Of a DNA stretch of 64,000 bases, positions 9,500 to 21,426 are shown piece by piece. Position numbers and translations under genes: made by a program. Source of the DNA: Verrucomicrobiia bacterium (GTDB taxonomy: Bacteria > Verrucomicrobiota > Verrucomicrobiia > Verrucomicrobiales > DEV007); NCBI GenBank assembly GCA_030427505.1, contig JAUICH010000002.1:124001-188000 (forward strand), given 5' to 3'. Under the pieces are notes generated by a model. That model worked only from the letters and a program-made list of their open reading frames with translations, was not told where the DNA came from and did no database searches. Each line of letters starts with the position of its first letter. The first letter of the stretch is position 1.

Positions 9500-10069
9500 A
9501 TGGCCCTCGTCCCCGCGCCAGAAGATCAATGGTATGTCGTTCATGTCCTTTCCGGACAGGAATCGAAGGTACGTGACAACATCGAACGCCGCATAGGGGC
9601 CGAAGAGATGGGCGACCTGGTGTATGAGGTGCTGGTGCCGACCGAGCGCGTCTCGGAAGTGAAGCGCGGCAAGAAGATGGAGACCAACCGGAAGTTTTTC
9701 CCCGGTTACATCATCATCAATATGAACCTGCTGAACGAAAGCGGGAAGCTGGTGGACAGGACTTGGTATTTCATCCGGGAAACCCCGGGAGTAATCAATT
9801 TCGCGGGCACGAAAGACAAGCCTATCCCGATGCCCAAGCACGAAGTGGAGGGCATGCTCGCCCAGATTCGCGAGCGCGAGGAAAGTGTAACGCCGAAGAT
9901 CACCTTCGAGGTGGGCGAAACGGTCAAAGTGGCCGACGGGCCTTTCGAGGGTCAGAACGGCAAAGTGGAGGAGATCGATCCAGAGAAGGGCGAGCTGGTG
10001 GTCTCCGTGAATATTTTTGGACGGAACACCCCGGTGCCGTTGGAATACTGGCAGGTGGAGCGGGCCTGA
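9500..10069 (+). CDS. nusG: Transcription termination/antitermination protein NusG
   Basis: 189 residues. The NGN domain starts QWYVVHVLSGQESKVRDNI and includes the FFPGYIIINM strand; the C-terminal KOW domain has FEVGETVKVADGPFEGQNGKVEEID. NusG binds RNA polymerase and couples it to Rho and the ribosome. AAGGA a few bases before the ATG (9500) supports the start. It lies between secE and the L11 operon. Confidence 0.96.
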   Translation: MALVPAPEDQWYVVHVLSGQESKVRDNIERRIGAEEMGDLVYEVLVPTERVSEVKRGKKMETNRKFFPGYIIINMNLLNESGKLVDRTWYFIRETPGVINFAGTKDKPIPMPKHEVEGMLAQIREREESVTPKITFEVGETVKVADGPFEGQNGKVEEIDPEKGELVVSVNIFGRNTPVPLEYWQVERA

Positions 10070-10151
10070 GGGTTCGTGAATTCCGAAGGGTATCGAAAAT
10101 CCCGGCTCCGGGCCGGAAAACGAATTTTAAACAGAAGCAGCGAGACAGGAT

Positions 10152-10577
10152 ATGGCGAAAGAAGTCGTTAAAGTTATCAAGCTCCAGATTGCCGCGGGTT
10201 CGGCCAATCCGGCTCCTCCGGTGGGTCCGGCGCTCGGTCAGGCCGGCGTGAACATCATGGAGTTCTGCAAGGAGTTCAACGCGAAGACGCAGGACAAGGC
10301 GGGCAGCGTGCTGCCCACCGTTATCAGTGTCTACAAGGATAAGAGCTTTACCTTCATCACCAAGCAACCGCCGGCGGCGGTGCTCTTGAAGAAGGCCGCG
10401 AACATTGCGTCCGGTTCGGGAACCCCGAATAAGACCAAGGTAGCGAAGCTGACCCGCGACCAGCTTCGGGAAGTCATGAAGCTGAAGCTGGAAGACTTGA
10501 ACACGCACGACGAAGAAGCGGCCTGCCGCATCATGGAGGGCACGGCCCGCCAGATGGGTATCGAAATCGTCGACTGA
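10152..10577 (+). CDS. rplK: 50S ribosomal protein L11
   Basis: 141 residues, the standard length. The N-terminal domain has the proline-rich helix motif [24 protein letters not shown] (shown only by its key residues P-P-V-G-P-A-L-G-Q), and the C-terminal rRNA-binding domain ends [10 protein letters not shown]. It forms the base of the ribosomal stalk and the GTPase-associated centre. First gene of the rplKAJL cluster. Confidence 0.97.
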   Translation: MAKEVVKVIKLQIAAGSANPAPPVGPALGQAGVNIMEFCKEFNAKTQDKAGSVLPTVISVYKDKSFTFITKQPPAAVLLKKAANIASGSGTPNKTKVAKLTRDQLREVMKLKLEDLNTHDEEAACRIMEGTARQMGIEIVD

Positions 10578-10719
10578 AAATCGCGCGCCGCGGAAGAGTT
10601 TCGGGTGCCCAAGGTTGGGTGCCCGGTTTGAAGGAAAACCAATACCGAAGCAGGAGAACGCCGCCCGTTTTCGATTACGAAGAAAAAGGAACCGCGTTCG
10701 CTGGTACTGCACTTACCCA

Positions 10720-11421
10720 ATGGCTAAGACACGAAGCAAAAGATACAACGAGGCCGTCAAGCTCGTGGAACAGAACAAGTTCTACGGTTTGGACGAAGCC
10801 GTGGCCCTGGTGAAGAAATTCCCCGGACCGAAATTCGATCAGACCGTCACAATCACCTTCCGCATGGGTGTGGACCCGCGCCAGTCGGACCAGATGGTTC
10901 GCGGGACCTGCCCGCTGCCCCATGGCTCCGGTAAGGAAGTGCGCGTGATCGTCGTGGCGCAAGGCGAAGCCGCGACGGCCGCCAAGAACGCCGGCGCGGA
11001 TGAGGTGGGCTTCGAGCCGCTGATCAAAAAGATTCAGGAAGGCTGGATGGACTTCGACGTGCTGGTCGCCACTCCGGATGCCATGTCTGAAGTCCGGAAG
11101 CTGGGCCGGCAACTGGGGCCCCGCGGGCTCATGCCGAACCCGAAGACTGGCACCGTGACGGACGACACCGCGGAAGCCGTGAAAGCCGTGAAAGCGGGCC
11201 GGGTGGACTTCAAGCTGGATAAGAACGCCAACATCTCTCTTCCCATTGGGAAGGCATCCTTCGAGGAGAACATGCTGGCGGACAATGCCAAGGCGGCGAT
11301 CGACGCGGTGAACGGCGCGAAGCCGCCCACGGCCAAGGGCAACTATCTGGAAGGCGCCGCCATTTCGGCGACGATGAGCCCGGGCGTCCGCGTGGATATC
11401 AATCCCTTTAAGGCCATTTAA
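10720..11421 (+). CDS. rplA: 50S ribosomal protein L1
   Basis: 233 residues from the ATG at 10720, giving MAKTRSKRYNEAVKLVEQN; the frame stays open to 10615, but the extra residues are not L1-like. Motifs RMGVDPRQSDQMVRGT and GPRGLMPNPKTGTVT are typical. L1 forms the mobile stalk that helps release E-site tRNA and in other bacteria represses its own operon by binding the mRNA. The 142-bp gap after rplK, longer than usual, could hold such a site, but I cannot identify it. Confidence 0.96.
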   Translation: MAKTRSKRYNEAVKLVEQNKFYGLDEAVALVKKFPGPKFDQTVTITFRMGVDPRQSDQMVRGTCPLPHGSGKEVRVIVVAQGEAATAAKNAGADEVGFEPLIKKIQEGWMDFDVLVATPDAMSEVRKLGRQLGPRGLMPNPKTGTVTDDTAEAVKAVKAGRVDFKLDKNANISLPIGKASFEENMLADNAKAAIDAVNGAKPPTAKGNYLEGAAISATMSPGVRVDINPFKAI

Positions 11422-11450
11422 GGACCACGACCAACGAGAGGAAAATTTTC

Positions 11451-11963
11451 ATGAAAGCTGAGAAACAGATCGTCATCGATTCTCTCCTGGAGCGGATCAA
11501 CAATTCGCCCTTCGTGTTCGTGGCGGATTACTCTGGCATGAAGGTGCCTGAGTTTGCGGAACTTCGGAACCGTCTGCGCAATGCGGGTTCGGAATTCCAC
11601 GTGGACAAGAACACCTTCGTGAAGCGCGCGGCGGAAGCCGCCGGTTTGCCGGAGGATTTTTCCGGCGTGCTCAACGGTCAGACCGCCATCGTGACGGGTG
11701 ACCACGACGTGTGCGCCGTGGCGAAGGTGATGAAGAACTTCGCCAAGGAATTCAACCGGCCGAGCATTCGCGCCGGCATTCTGGACGGCGCTCTGCTGAA
11801 TGCCGAGCAGGTCGAAGAGTTGGCGGCCCTGCCGCCGAAGGAAGAGCTCCAGGCAAAACTGCTGGGTCTGATGCAGCAGCCAGCTTCCATGCTGGTCCGC
11901 TTGATGAACGAGCCCGGCAGCGCGCTGGCGCGTGTCCTTCAGGCCAAGGCCGACCAGGGCTGA
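11451..11963 (+). CDS. rplJ: 50S ribosomal protein L10
   Basis: 170 residues. The RNA-binding N-terminal domain includes FVFVADYSGMKVPEFAELR and the C-terminal helix ends LARVLQAKADQG, which binds L7/L12 dimers. GAGAGGA precedes the ATG. It follows rplA after 29 bp, so it is cotranscribed. Confidence 0.96.
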   Translation: MKAEKQIVIDSLLERINNSPFVFVADYSGMKVPEFAELRNRLRNAGSEFHVDKNTFVKRAAEAAGLPEDFSGVLNGQTAIVTGDHDVCAVAKVMKNFAKEFNRPSIRAGILDGALLNAEQVEELAALPPKEELQAKLLGLMQQPASMLVRLMNEPGSALARVLQAKADQG

Positions 11964-12132
11964 GCCGAACGGAAAAAGAAACGAATAACGAATTTGATGT
12001 GAACGCCGTCACGGGTGTGGCGGTCCCAATCAAGACCAAAGAAAAGAACCAATACCGGGTTCCTTGTCGGGTGAGTGGCGGCTCGCCTCAAATGCTGGAA
12101 CGCTTTCCGGCGCGACGATACCCACCAAGAAC

Positions 12133-12519
12133 ATGGCTGATACCGAACAACTGGTAGAACAACTGAGCAACCTGACCGTGCTGGAAATCTCCGGCTTGGT
12201 GAAGGCACTGGAAGAAAAATGGGGCGTGAGTGCCGCTGCCGCCGCTCCGGTGGCGATGATGCCCTCTGGCGGTGATGGTGGTGGTGAAGCCGCCGCTGAA
12301 GAGAAAGACGAATTCGACGTGATTCTGAAGTCCTTCGGCAGCAACAAGATCGCCGTCATTAAGGAAGTGCGCGGAGCCGTTCCGGGCCTGGGCCTGGCAG
12401 ACGCCAAGAAACTGGTCGAAAGCGCTCCTTCCACCCTGAAAGAAGGCGCCAAGAAGGAAGAAGCGGAAGAGATTAAGACAAAATTGGAAGCCGCTGGCGC
12501 TGAAGTAGAGCTCAAGTAG
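12133..12519 (+). CDS. rplL: 50S ribosomal protein L7/L12
   Basis: 128 residues from the ATG at 12133 ([14 protein letters not shown]); the upstream open frame to 12064 is not conserved-looking. It has the dimerisation N-terminus, an Ala/Gly-rich hinge near residues 35-55, and the C-terminal domain [24 protein letters not shown]. It recruits translational GTPases. No Shine-Dalgarno sequence is visible before the start. Confidence 0.96.
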   Translation: MADTEQLVEQLSNLTVLEISGLVKALEEKWGVSAAAAAPVAMMPSGGDGGGEAAAEEKDEFDVILKSFGSNKIAVIKEVRGAVPGLGLADAKKLVESAPSTLKEGAKKEEAEEIKTKLEAAGAEVELK

Positions 12520-12548
12520 TTCTTCGCCACACCGAAATAACCTTACAT

Positions 12549-12590
12549 TTGGCGCGGCCGCGCCTCCCCGAAACGGGGCGCGGCCGCCAA
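12549..12590 (+). promoter_or_regulatory. Strong GC-rich hairpin between rplL and rpoB (attenuator-like)
   Basis: TTGGCGCGGCCGCGCC and the downstream CGCGGCCGCCAA pair over ~14 bp with a 2-nt bulge, extended by CCCCG/CGGGG around an AAA loop. No T-run follows, so it is not a textbook terminator. In E. coli a partial terminator between rplL and rpoB lowers polymerase gene expression; this hairpin sits at the same place in the operon. The rest of the 353-bp gap shows only the second hairpin at 12751. Confidence 0.5.
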
Positions 12591-12750
12591 GCCATTTCAA
12601 TCGGATCCCTTCGAAAAGAATCCGGAAAAAGAAGGGGGCCGTATGAAGCCCGAAATCTGAAAAGAAAACCGGAGCTAGCGCAGGAGAAAAAACGTATCGC
12701 CCGACAACTGAATTTCGCGACTGGATTTCGTCGTTAGTCAGACCTCAAAT

Positions 12751-12774
12751 CCTGGCCATTTAGAGATGGTCAGG
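12751..12774 (+). promoter_or_regulatory. Second hairpin in the rpoB leader
   Basis: CCTGGCCAT (12751-12759) pairs with ATGGTCAGG (12766-12774), 9 bp with one G-T, around a TTAGAG loop, followed by CTTTGT. It lies ~100 bp before the rpoB start and may act with the hairpin at 12549 in attenuation or RNase processing. Confidence 0.4.
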
Positions 12775-12872
12775 CTTTGTCGTCTCTACACGGCAGAACC
12801 TTCTTCGCCGCTTTGTGCCGTCCCGGTTAGCGGTTGAAGCCACCACCCAACGACCCTACAGCCCGACCCGAC

Positions 12873-15800
12873 ATGTCAGAAAGACGCTACTTTGGAGAGA
12901 TCAAGGAAGTCATCGAGACTCCAAACCTCATCGAGGTTCAACTCGAATCCTACAAGGAATTTCTGCAACAGGACGTGCCGCCGGACAAGCGAAAGCTGAC
13001 TGGTTTGCAGGCCGTTTTCAAGGAAGTTTTTCCGATTGAAAGCTATGACGAGAAGTTCGTTTTGGACTTCGCCCGCTATGACGTGGAAGAGCCGAAACTG
13101 ACGGCGCTCGAGTCCCTCCGGGACGGTGAGACCTTCAGCGCGCCTCTCTATGTGACCTTTTCTTTGAAGGACGAAAGCGGCACGAAAGAAGAGCGGGTTT
13201 ACATGGGCGAACTGCCGCTGATGACTCGCCGGGGTACCTTTGTGATCAACGGCGCGGAACGGGTGGTCGTCAGCCAGTTGCACCGGTCTCCCGGCGTTTG
13301 CTTTGAAACCAGCCTGCATCTGAACGGTAAGACACTGTTCGGTTTCCGGATCATTCCGGATCGCGGTTCCTGGATCGAAGTGCAGTTCGACACCAACGAC
13401 CTGCTCTACGTTTACCTGGATCGCCGCCGCCGCCGGCGGAAGTTCCTGGCCACGACCTTCCTGCGTGCCATTGGATTCCCGAAGGACGAAGACATCATCC
13501 GCGAATTCTGCGAGGTGGAGAACCTGGACCTGACCGCCACCATCGACGAAGCAGAGCTTAGCTCACGGGTTACGTTCAATGACATCCTGGATGGCGAAGT
13601 GATTGTCGCCCAGGCCTACGAGCCCCTGACCATGGGCGTGATCAACCAGCTCATCGCGCTGGGTCACAAGAACATCCAGGTGGTGGACACCGCGCAATAC
13701 GATCTGTTGGTGAAGTCCCTGAAGAAGGACCCCGCCGCGGACGAGGAAGAAGCCCTCAAGGACATCTACCGCAAGCTGCGCCCTGGCGATCCGCCCACGG
13801 TGGCCAACGCCCGTGCTTTGCTGAAGCGCCTCTTCTTCGATCCCAAAAAGTACGACCTGACTCGTGTCGGCCGTTACAAGATCAATCAGAAGCTTGGCCT
13901 GGAAGTCGACGACGACGCCCGCGTGCTCGTGGCGGAAGACTTCACCGCGTCCATGCGCTATCTGCTGAACCTGAAGAAAAAGGGTGAAGGGGTGCTGGAC
14001 GACATCGACCACTTGGGTTCCCGCCGGGTGCGCGCCGTGGGCGAGCTGCTGGCCAACCAGTGCCGCGTGGGCTTGGCCCGCACGGAGCGCCTGGTGAAAG
14101 AGCGCATGACCCTTTTCGACGTGAACCTGGACGGCATGACGCCGCAGAAGCTCATCAACCCGAAGGCGCTCAGCGCCGTGGTGCGGGACTTCTTTGGCCG
14201 GTCTCAGCTCTCCCAGTTCATGGACCAGACGAACCCGCTGTCCGAGCTGACGCACAAGCGCCGCTTGTCCGCTCTCGGACCTGGCGGCCTGAACCGCGAC
14301 CGCGCAGGTTTCGAGGTGCGTGACGTGCACACCTCTCACTACGGCCGTATCTGCCCGATTGAGACGCCGGAAGGACCTAACATCGGTCTTATTAACTCGA
14401 TGAGCTGCTATGCGCGGATCAACGAGTTCGGCTTCATCGAAACGCCCTACCGCTACATCAAGGACGGTGTGGTGACGCCGCAGATCGACTACCTGACCGC
14501 GGACCAGGAAGAACGTTACCTCATTGCCCAGGCGAACAACCCGGTCGATGACAAGGGCAACTTCCTGCACGAGCAGATCACGGTCCGGTTCCGGGGTGAC
14601 TTCCTGGAAGTGGACCCGAAGGAGGCCGCCTACATGGATGTGTCGCCGAAACAGCTCGTGTCTGTCGCGGCCAGCTTGATTCCCTTCCTGGAGCACGATG
14701 ACGCCAACCGCGCGCTCATGGGCTCGAACATGCAACGCCAGGGCGTCCCGCTTCTGGTATCCGATTCCCCGCTGGTGGGAACCGGCATGGAGGGTAAGGT
14801 CGCGCAGGACTCCCGCGCCGTGGTCGTTTCCGAAGGCCCCGGCATCGTGGCCGCCGCCACGGCGGAAATCATCATCGTGACCAAGGACGGAAAGCTGCCC
14901 GTTTCCGACGCCAGCTTCATGTCCGACCACTCCAAGCTGAAGAGCGACATCAAGAACGGCACCTACGTTTACCCGTTGCGGAAGTTCATGCGGTCGAACG
15001 CCGGCACCTGCATCAACCAGAAGCCGATCGTCAAGAGGGGAGAGAAGGTCAAACTGGGCTCCGTCCTCGCCGACGGCCCGAACACGGAAGACGGCGAACT
15101 GGCCCTGGGCCGGAACGTGCTCGTCGCGTTCATGCCGTGGAACGGCTACAACTTCGAGGATGCCATCACCATCTCCGAACGCGTGGTGCGGGATGACGTT
15201 TACACCTCCATCCACGTGGATGAGTTCGAAATTGGCGCCCGTGACACCAAGCTGGGCCCCGAAGAAATCACGCGGGACATCCCGAACGTGGGTGAGGAAG
15301 CCCTGAGTGACCTGGGTCCGGATGGTGTCATCCGCATCGGCGCCGAAGTGCGGCCGGGAGACATTCTGGTCGGCAAGATCACGCCGAAGAGCGAAACCGA
15401 ACTGGCGCCTGAAGAACGCCTGCTGCGCGCCATCTTCGGTGAGAAAGCCGCTGACGTGAAAGACACCTCCCTGCGCGTGCCCTCCGGCTGCACCGGCATC
15501 GTCATGGACGTGCGGGTGTCCTCCCGGAACACCGCGAATCGTGAGAAGATCGATCCCGCCGAGAAGCGCAAGCAGGAGAAGCAGATCGTCGAAGAACACA
15601 AGCGCAAGCGCGACGAACTGACCGAACAGCTGACGGACAAACTGTCCGACATCCTGCTGGGTGAAAAGATCCCGCTGGACGTGGTAAACGCCCAGACCGG
15701 CGAGATCATCATCCCGGCCAACCGGAAGATCACCAAGACGCTGCTGCGCAAGCTCGCCGCCGCGAACGAAGTGATCGAGATCGATCCCAGCCCGATCCGG

Positions 15801-16706
15801 AACAAGATCATCGACATCATCTCCGGCTTCGAACAGAAATTCGCCGATATCGACGAAGAACGGGAACGCCAGCTCGACCGCATCGAAAGCGGTGACGAGG
15901 TGGACCCCGGCATCATCAAGCAGGTGAAGGTCTACGTCGCCAAGAAGCGGAAACTCTCCGTCGGTGACAAGATGGCCGGCCGTCACGGAAACAAGGGGGT
16001 GGTCGCCAAGATCGTGCCCGAGGAAGACATGCCTTTCCTGAATGACGGAACGCCGGTGGATATCTGCCTGAACCCGCTCGGGGTGCCCAGCCGGATGAAC
16101 GTGGGTCAGGTCTTGGAAACGCACTTGGGCGTCGCCGCCCGGGCGCTTGGTTTCAAGGTTGCCACGCCGGTCTTCGACGGTATTCCGGAGAAGACGGTCA
16201 TGGAATACCTGCGCCAGGCCAAGGAAGTCGAAGGCTTCTCCTGGGTTGGCCTGAACGGTAAATCCACCCTGTATGACGGACGCACCGGGGAGGCCTTCTT
16301 CCAGGACGTCGTGGTGGGTTACATCTACATGCTGAAACTCGGCCACTTGGTGGAAGACAAGATCCACGCCCGGGCCGTCGGTCCTTACTCTCTGGTTACC
16401 CAGCAGCCACTGGGCGGGAAAGCCCAGTACGGCGGCCAGCGTTTCGGAGAGATGGAGGTGTGGGCGCTGGAAGCCTACGGCGCCGCCTACACCCTGCAGG
16501 AACTCCTGACCGTGAAGTCGGACGACGTGCAGGGCCGGACCCGCATCTACGAAGCCATTGTGAAGGGCGACAACACGCTGGAAGCCGGCACGCCGGAATC
16601 TTTCAACGTGTTGATCAAGGAAATGCAGAGCCTAGGTCTCGACGTGACCGTCGGGAACCAAGAGCCCTCGGCGGAAGACCTGCTTCCGGATGCCCTCACT
16701 GCCTGA
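12873..16706 (+). CDS. rpoB: DNA-directed RNA polymerase subunit beta
   Basis: 1277 residues from the ATG at 12873 ([12 protein letters not shown]); a TTG at 12834 would add 13 residues. All landmarks are present: the rifampicin-pocket segment [38 protein letters not shown], the lineage-variable inserts, and the C-terminal [15 protein letters not shown] and [20 protein letters not shown]. It forms one jaw of the catalytic cleft. In the rifampicin cluster the residue equivalent to E. coli Asn518 is Thr, while the residues equivalent to Ser512, Gln513, Asp516, His526, Arg529 and Ser531 are retained. It is followed by rpoC after 88 bp. Confidence 0.98.
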   Translation: MSERRYFGEIKEVIETPNLIEVQLESYKEFLQQDVPPDKRKLTGLQAVFKEVFPIESYDEKFVLDFARYDVEEPKLTALESLRDGETFSAPLYVTFSLKDESGTKEERVYMGELPLMTRRGTFVINGAERVVVSQLHRSPGVCFETSLHLNGKTLFGFRIIPDRGSWIEVQFDTNDLLYVYLDRRRRRRKFLATTFLRAIGFPKDEDIIREFCEVENLDLTATIDEAELSSRVTFNDILDGEVIVAQAYEPLTMGVINQLIALGHKNIQVVDTAQYDLLVKSLKKDPAADEEEALKDIYRKLRPGDPPTVANARALLKRLFFDPKKYDLTRVGRYKINQKLGLEVDDDARVLVAEDFTASMRYLLNLKKKGEGVLDDIDHLGSRRVRAVGELLANQCRVGLARTERLVKERMTLFDVNLDGMTPQKLINPKALSAVVRDFFGRSQLSQFMDQTNPLSELTHKRRLSALGPGGLNRDRAGFEVRDVHTSHYGRICPIETPEGPNIGLINSMSCYARINEFGFIETPYRYIKDGVVTPQIDYLTADQEERYLIAQANNPVDDKGNFLHEQITVRFRGDFLEVDPKEAAYMDVSPKQLVSVAASLIPFLEHDDANRALMGSNMQRQGVPLLVSDSPLVGTGMEGKVAQDSRAVVVSEGPGIVAAATAEIIIVTKDGKLPVSDASFMSDHSKLKSDIKNGTYVYPLRKFMRSNAGTCINQKPIVKRGEKVKLGSVLADGPNTEDGELALGRNVLVAFMPWNGYNFEDAITISERVVRDDVYTSIHVDEFEIGARDTKLGPEEITRDIPNVGEEALSDLGPDGVIRIGAEVRPGDILVGKITPKSETELAPEERLLRAIFGEKAADVKDTSLRVPSGCTGIVMDVRVSSRNTANREKIDPAEKRKQEKQIVEEHKRKRDELTEQLTDKLSDILLGEKIPLDVVNAQTGEIIIPANRKITKTLLRKLAAANEVIEIDPSPIRNKIIDIISGFEQKFADIDEERERQLDRIESGDEVDPGIIKQVKVYVAKKRKLSVGDKMAGRHGNKGVVAKIVPEEDMPFLNDGTPVDICLNPLGVPSRMNVGQVLETHLGVAARALGFKVATPVFDGIPEKTVMEYLRQAKEVEGFSWVGLNGKSTLYDGRTGEAFFQDVVVGYIYMLKLGHLVEDKIHARAVGPYSLVTQQPLGGKAQYGGQRFGEMEVWALEAYGAAYTLQELLTVKSDDVQGRTRIYEAIVKGDNTLEAGTPESFNVLIKEMQSLGLDVTVGNQEPSAEDLLPDALTA

Positions 16707-16794
16707 CCTTCGGGACAGGTTTGAAAACATTCTCTCCACCCGCCACAGCCATTGCCCCTGACCCTGAATTACTAGCGAAGTCCTGACAGATCCT

Positions 16795-19700
16795 ATGAGT
16801 ACGCCTTCTCATCTCGAAGAGATTTTCGGAGTCGAAAAGAAGCCTGAGTCTTTCGATTTCGTTCGCATCACCGTGGCCGCCCCGGACAACGTCCGGAGTT
16901 GGAGCCGCGGGGAGGTGAAAAATCCTGAAACCATCAATTACCGCACCTTCAAACCCGAGAAGGGTGGCCTGTTCTGCGAGCGCATCTTCGGTCCCACCAA
17001 GGACTGGGAGTGCGCCTGCGGTAAGTACAAGCGCATCAAGCACAAGGGTGTGGTGTGCGACCGTTGCGGGGTGGAAGTCACCCTGTCCCGCGTGCGCCGC
17101 GAGCGCATGGGCCACATTGAGCTGGCCGTGCCGGTCACCCACATCTGGTTCTACAAGTGCATGCCCTCCCGCATCGGCCTCATGCTGGACATGAGCGCCC
17201 GTCAGTTGGAGCGCGTTATCTATTACGAAGACTTCATCGTCATCGATCCCGGCAACACGCCGCTGACCCAGGGCCAGCTCCTGACGGAACTGGAATACCG
17301 CGAGGTCATAGACGAATACGGCGACAGCTTCACCGCCGGCATGGGCGCGGAAGCCATCAAGGACCTGCTCGCTTCTCTGAAGCTGGATGAGCTGGTCAAG
17401 GAACTGGAAGAAGCCATGGGCAAGACGCGCTCCAAGCAGGTGCGCAAAAAGCTGGCCAAGCGCCTGAAGCTGGCCCAGGGCTTTGCCCAGTCCCGGAGCC
17501 GTCCGGAGTGGATGGTGCTGGAAGTGCTGCCCGTCATTCCGCCGGACCTGCGCCCGCTGGTTCCGCTGGAAGGGGGCCGCTTCGCCACCTCTGACCTGAA
17601 CGACCTCTACCGCCGGGTCATCAACCGGAACAACCGCCTCAAGAACCTGCTGCAGCTCAAGACGCCGGACGTCATCATCCGGAACGAAAAGCGCATGCTG
17701 CAGGAAGCAGTGGACGCCCTGTTCGACAACGGCCGTCACGGCCGCGCCGTGACCGGGGCCGGCAACCGCGCGCTCAAGTCCCTCAGCGACATGCTGAAGG
17801 GCAAGGGTGGCCGTTTCCGTCAAAACCTGCTCGGTAAACGCGTCGACTACTCCGGCCGTTCCGTCATCGTTATCGGTCCGGAGCTGAAACTGCACCAGTG
17901 CGGTCTGCCGAAGAAAATGGCGCTCGTCCTGTTCGAGCCCTTCATCATTCGCCGCCTCAAGGAGCTTGGCTACGTGCATACCGTGCGCAGCGCCAAGAAG
18001 ATGATCGAGCGCAAGACGCCGGAAGTGTGGGACATCCTGGAAGAAGTGACCAAGGGCCACCCGGTCATGCTGAACCGCGCGCCTACCCTGCACCGCCTGT
18101 CCATCCAGGCTTTCGAGCCGGTGCTCATCGAGGGTTCCGCTATCCGCGTGCACCCCATGGTGTGTACGGCGTATAACGCGGACTTCGACGGCGACCAGAT
18201 GGCCGTGCACGTGCCGCTGTCCGTGGAAGCGCAGATGGAAGCCCGCATGCTCATGCTGGCGCCGAACAACATCTTCTCGCCCTCCAGCGGAAAGCCCATC
18301 ACCACGCCGTCTCAGGACGTCACGCTGGGTTGTTACTTCCTGACCTTTACCCGTCAGATTCCGATCCGGGAAAAGGACAAAGAGAAGTCCCTGCCGCTCT
18401 TCGCGGACACCAGCGAGGTGGAGTTCGCCATCGCGAGCCGCCGCGTCAAGATGCACGACGCCATCCGCATGCGGAATCCCGACTATGAGAAAGAGACCAA
18501 GACGGTCTTTGGCGATCACGACAACAAGATCATCGTCACCACGCCTGGCCGGGTGCGGTTCAATGAAATCTGGCCGGAAGGCCTCGGTTTCATTAACGAA
18601 ACCTGCGCCAAAAAGCAGCTCTCCAACATCATCTGGCGCTGCTACCAGGTATCCGGACAGGAGCGCACCGTGCAGGCGCTGGACGACCTGAAGTCCCTGG
18701 GCTTCAAGGAAGCCACCCGTTCCGGTTGTTCCATCGGGATTACCGACATGACCATCCCTGACGAGAAGAAGGCGGAGCTGAAAACCGCCTTCGACGAAGT
18801 CGAAAAAGCCAACAAGCAGTACAAGGCGGGGATCATCACCAACAAGGAACGTTACAACAAGGTCATCGACATCTGGACCCACGCCGGGGACCAGATCCAG
18901 AACGCCTTGTTCCGCGCCATCGAGTTCAACGACGGCAAGGAAATGCCGAACCCCTTGTTCATGATGGTGCACTCCGGTGCCCGTGGTAACCGCCAGCAGA
19001 TCAAGCAGCTTTCGGGTATGCGCGGTCTGATGGCCAAGCCGTCCGGGGAGATCATCGAACGTCCCATCGTTTCGAACTTCCGCGAAGGTCTGTCCGTGCT
19101 GGAATACTTCATCTCCACTCACGGCGCCCGTAAAGGTCTGGCGGATACCGCTCTGAAAACGGCGGACTCCGGTTACATGACCCGGAAGCTCGTGGACGTG
19201 GCCCAGGATGTCATCATTACCGAGCCAGACTGCGGCACGGTCAACGGCATCATGGTAAAGTCCATCTACGAAGGGGACGAAGAAGTCGTCGACCTGAAGA
19301 CCCGTATCTACGGCCGTGTCAGTAACGAGAAGGTCGTCGTGGGTGAAGATACCCTGGTGCAAGTGGGCGACCTGATCGACGAGAAAATCGCCGACCGCCT
19401 GACCGACCTGGGGGTCGAACAGCTCAAGATCCGTTCCGTGCTCACTTGCGAAAGCCGCCGCGGCTGCTGCAGCAAGTGCTACGGCATGAACCTGGCCACC
19501 AACGTGGCGGGCAAGATCGGTGAAGCCGTCGGCATCATCGCGGCCCAGTCCATTGGGGAGCCGGGCACGCAGTTGACCATGCGTACCTTCCACGTGGGTG
19601 GTATTGCAACTGGCGCGTTCAAACAGCCCATCATCAAGGCCAAGGAAAAAGGCGTCCTGCACTTCAATAACCTGCGCACGGTGGAATCCGTGGACGGCAC

Positions 19701-20949
19701 TTGGGTCGTACTGAACAAGAACGGCACCATCAGCGTTCATGACGATGCCGGCCGCGAACTGGAATCCTACAACGTGGTCATCGGTTCCATCATCACCAAG
19801 CCGGACAACGGCGCGGTGAAGAAGGGCGAAACCCTGGCGACGTGGGATCCCTACAACGTGCCGATCATTACGGAGAAGGCCGGTGTGGTGGAATTCCGCG
19901 ACATGATTCAGGGCATCACCGTGGAGACCGAGGTGGACAAGGAAACCAACACCAAGGGCCAGGTGATCATCGAGCACAAAGAAGACCTGCACCCGCAGAT
20001 CGTCATTGCCGATCCTCAGACCGGCGACGTGCTGGCCAGCTACTCCGTGCCCACGGGCGCTCACCTTTCGGTGAAAGAGAAGCAGAAGATCAAGGCCGGT
20101 GAGCAACTTGCCAAGTCTCCGCGGAAGGTGGCCAAGACCAAGGACATCACCGGGGGTCTGCCGCGTGTGGCGGAACTCTTCGAAGCCCGGAAACCGAAAG
20201 AATCCGCCGAGATCGCGAAGATCGACGGGATTGTGGAAATCGGTGGCACGGTGCGTTCCAAGCGGAAACTCATCCTCACCGATGAAGAGACCGGGGAACA
20301 GGAAGAACACCTCATCCCGCTGGGTAAACACTACCTGGTGCAGAATGGCGACCGCGTGAAGAAGGGCGACCAGCTCACGGAGGGCGCCGTCCCGCCGCAT
20401 GAGATCCTGGACATCCTCGGCTCGCATGCCCTCATGGAGCACCTCGTGAACGAAGTGCAGGAGGTCTATCGCCTCCAGGGGGTGGAGATCAACGACAAGC
20501 ACATCGAGATCATCGTCCGCCAGATGCTGCGCAAGGTGAAGATCACCGATCCGGGTGACACCACCTTCCTCTGGGGCGACCAGGTGGAGAAGATTGCCTT
20601 CGAAGAAGCCAACCGCGAAATCGAAGAGCAGGGGGGCAAACCCGCCGAGGGCGAACCCGTGCTTCTCGGCATCACCAAGGCCTCTCTGGAGACCGATTCC
20701 TTCATCTCCGCGGCGTCCTTCCAGGACACCACCCGGGTGCTTACCGAAGCAGCTACTCTCGGTAAGATCGATGGCCTGCGCGGCTTCAAGGAAAACGTCA
20801 TCATGGGTCACCTCATCCCCGCCGGCTCCGGCTTCCACACCGCCCGCGAGGTGGACTTCGTGGAAACCGAAGACGCCATGGCGATGGAACCCGAGGAACC
20901 CGCCGGCATCGAGCTGGAAGAACTGGCCGAAGTATCCGAAGGAGCCTGA
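16795..20949 (+). CDS. rpoC: DNA-directed RNA polymerase subunit beta'
   Basis: 1384 residues. The N-terminal zinc site is [20 protein letters not shown], the catalytic loop is [14 protein letters not shown] (the three Mg-binding Asp), the bridge/trigger helices include [16 protein letters not shown], and the second zinc site is [13 protein letters not shown]. No Shine-Dalgarno sequence precedes the ATG at 16795. It ends with an acidic tail and is followed by a terminator. Confidence 0.98.
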   Translation: MSTPSHLEEIFGVEKKPESFDFVRITVAAPDNVRSWSRGEVKNPETINYRTFKPEKGGLFCERIFGPTKDWECACGKYKRIKHKGVVCDRCGVEVTLSRVRRERMGHIELAVPVTHIWFYKCMPSRIGLMLDMSARQLERVIYYEDFIVIDPGNTPLTQGQLLTELEYREVIDEYGDSFTAGMGAEAIKDLLASLKLDELVKELEEAMGKTRSKQVRKKLAKRLKLAQGFAQSRSRPEWMVLEVLPVIPPDLRPLVPLEGGRFATSDLNDLYRRVINRNNRLKNLLQLKTPDVIIRNEKRMLQEAVDALFDNGRHGRAVTGAGNRALKSLSDMLKGKGGRFRQNLLGKRVDYSGRSVIVIGPELKLHQCGLPKKMALVLFEPFIIRRLKELGYVHTVRSAKKMIERKTPEVWDILEEVTKGHPVMLNRAPTLHRLSIQAFEPVLIEGSAIRVHPMVCTAYNADFDGDQMAVHVPLSVEAQMEARMLMLAPNNIFSPSSGKPITTPSQDVTLGCYFLTFTRQIPIREKDKEKSLPLFADTSEVEFAIASRRVKMHDAIRMRNPDYEKETKTVFGDHDNKIIVTTPGRVRFNEIWPEGLGFINETCAKKQLSNIIWRCYQVSGQERTVQALDDLKSLGFKEATRSGCSIGITDMTIPDEKKAELKTAFDEVEKANKQYKAGIITNKERYNKVIDIWTHAGDQIQNALFRAIEFNDGKEMPNPLFMMVHSGARGNRQQIKQLSGMRGLMAKPSGEIIERPIVSNFREGLSVLEYFISTHGARKGLADTALKTADSGYMTRKLVDVAQDVIITEPDCGTVNGIMVKSIYEGDEEVVDLKTRIYGRVSNEKVVVGEDTLVQVGDLIDEKIADRLTDLGVEQLKIRSVLTCESRRGCCSKCYGMNLATNVAGKIGEAVGIIAAQSIGEPGTQLTMRTFHVGGIATGAFKQPIIKAKEKGVLHFNNLRTVESVDGTWVVLNKNGTISVHDDAGRELESYNVVIGSIITKPDNGAVKKGETLATWDPYNVPIITEKAGVVEFRDMIQGITVETEVDKETNTKGQVIIEHKEDLHPQIVIADPQTGDVLASYSVPTGAHLSVKEKQKIKAGEQLAKSPRKVAKTKDITGGLPRVAELFEARKPKESAEIAKIDGIVEIGGTVRSKRKLILTDEETGEQEEHLIPLGKHYLVQNGDRVKKGDQLTEGAVPPHEILDILGSHALMEHLVNEVQEVYRLQGVEINDKHIEIIVRQMLRKVKITDPGDTTFLWGDQVEKIAFEEANREIEEQGGKPAEGEPVLLGITKASLETDSFISAASFQDTTRVLTEAATLGKIDGLRGFKENVIMGHLIPAGSGFHTAREVDFVETEDAMAMEPEEPAGIELEELAEVSEGA

Positions 20950-21004
20950 GGCCCTTCCGGACAGGCCGGGTATCCGGTTTGATTAACCGATTAACGATTC
21001 ACAG

Positions 21005-21041
21005 CAGGGCGCCTTCCTTCGGGGAGGCGTCCTGTTTGTTT
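21005..21041 (+). terminator. Terminator after rpoC
   Basis: CAGGGCGCCTTCC (21005-21017) pairs with GGGGAGGCGTCCTG (21021-21034), ~12 bp with G-T pairs and a TTC loop, followed by TTTGTTT. It closes the rplKAJL-rpoBC transcription block. Confidence 0.75.
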
Positions 21042-21069
21042 GGGCCGCCACGTCACGTAGTGACAGGGG

Positions 21070-21426
21070 TCAATCTTCTGGGAGGTCTTGGAGGTGTCTT
21101 TCGAAGTCCATCCCATCATGAAGGATTCGGACGACTTCGATCACGTCATCATCGAGGATCTTGAAAAAGATCTGATGGCGAGGCTTCTTCACCATTCCCC
21201 AAGGTGTTTGGGCGTCTTCGCGACAATGATTGAGATGGTAGCGGAAGATACCCGAGCCGAGCGTTCGGACTCCGTGATTCGCGGGGTCTTCCTGCAACTT
21301 AAGGAAGGCTCCTTCGATCAGATGGAAATAGCGCTCCCAAGCGGCATCGCCGAGATTGTCGAGAGTGTAGGCCGTGATTGAAAGAATGTCCTCCTTCGCT
21401 TGATCGGATAGCCGGTAGTCGCGCAT
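21070..21426 (-). CDS. ParE/RelE-family toxin
   Basis: 118 residues with the ParE pattern: an N-terminal strand and helix pair (YRLSDQAKEDILSITAYTLDNLGDAAWERYF, key residues L-S-x-x-A-x-x-D-I), the central GSGIFRYHLNH strand, and the C-terminal IFFKILDDDVIEVVRILHDGMD. RelE/ParE toxins inhibit the ribosome or gyrase. The gene follows the antitoxin with a 1-nt overlap (TAATG), so the pair is translationally coupled. It lies on the opposite strand to rpoC and rpsB, an accessory insertion in a housekeeping region. Confidence 0.85.
   Translation of the reverse strand: MRDYRLSDQAKEDILSITAYTLDNLGDAAWERYFHLIEGAFLKLQEDPANHGVRTLGSGIFRYHLNHCREDAQTPWGMVKKPRHQIFFKILDDDVIEVVRILHDGMDFERHLQDLPED

Noticed and set aside
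16696-20838. A very long open frame on the minus strand opposite rpoC (and similar ones opposite rpoB, tuf and dxs)
   Set aside because: It lies wholly within a certain gene and comes from GC-rich codon periodicity; its translation is Val/His/Asp-rich with no motif.
21088-21381. A 97-codon plus-strand gene
   Set aside because: It is the reverse shadow of the ParE-like toxin gene, which has a clear family pattern and is coupled to an antitoxin.
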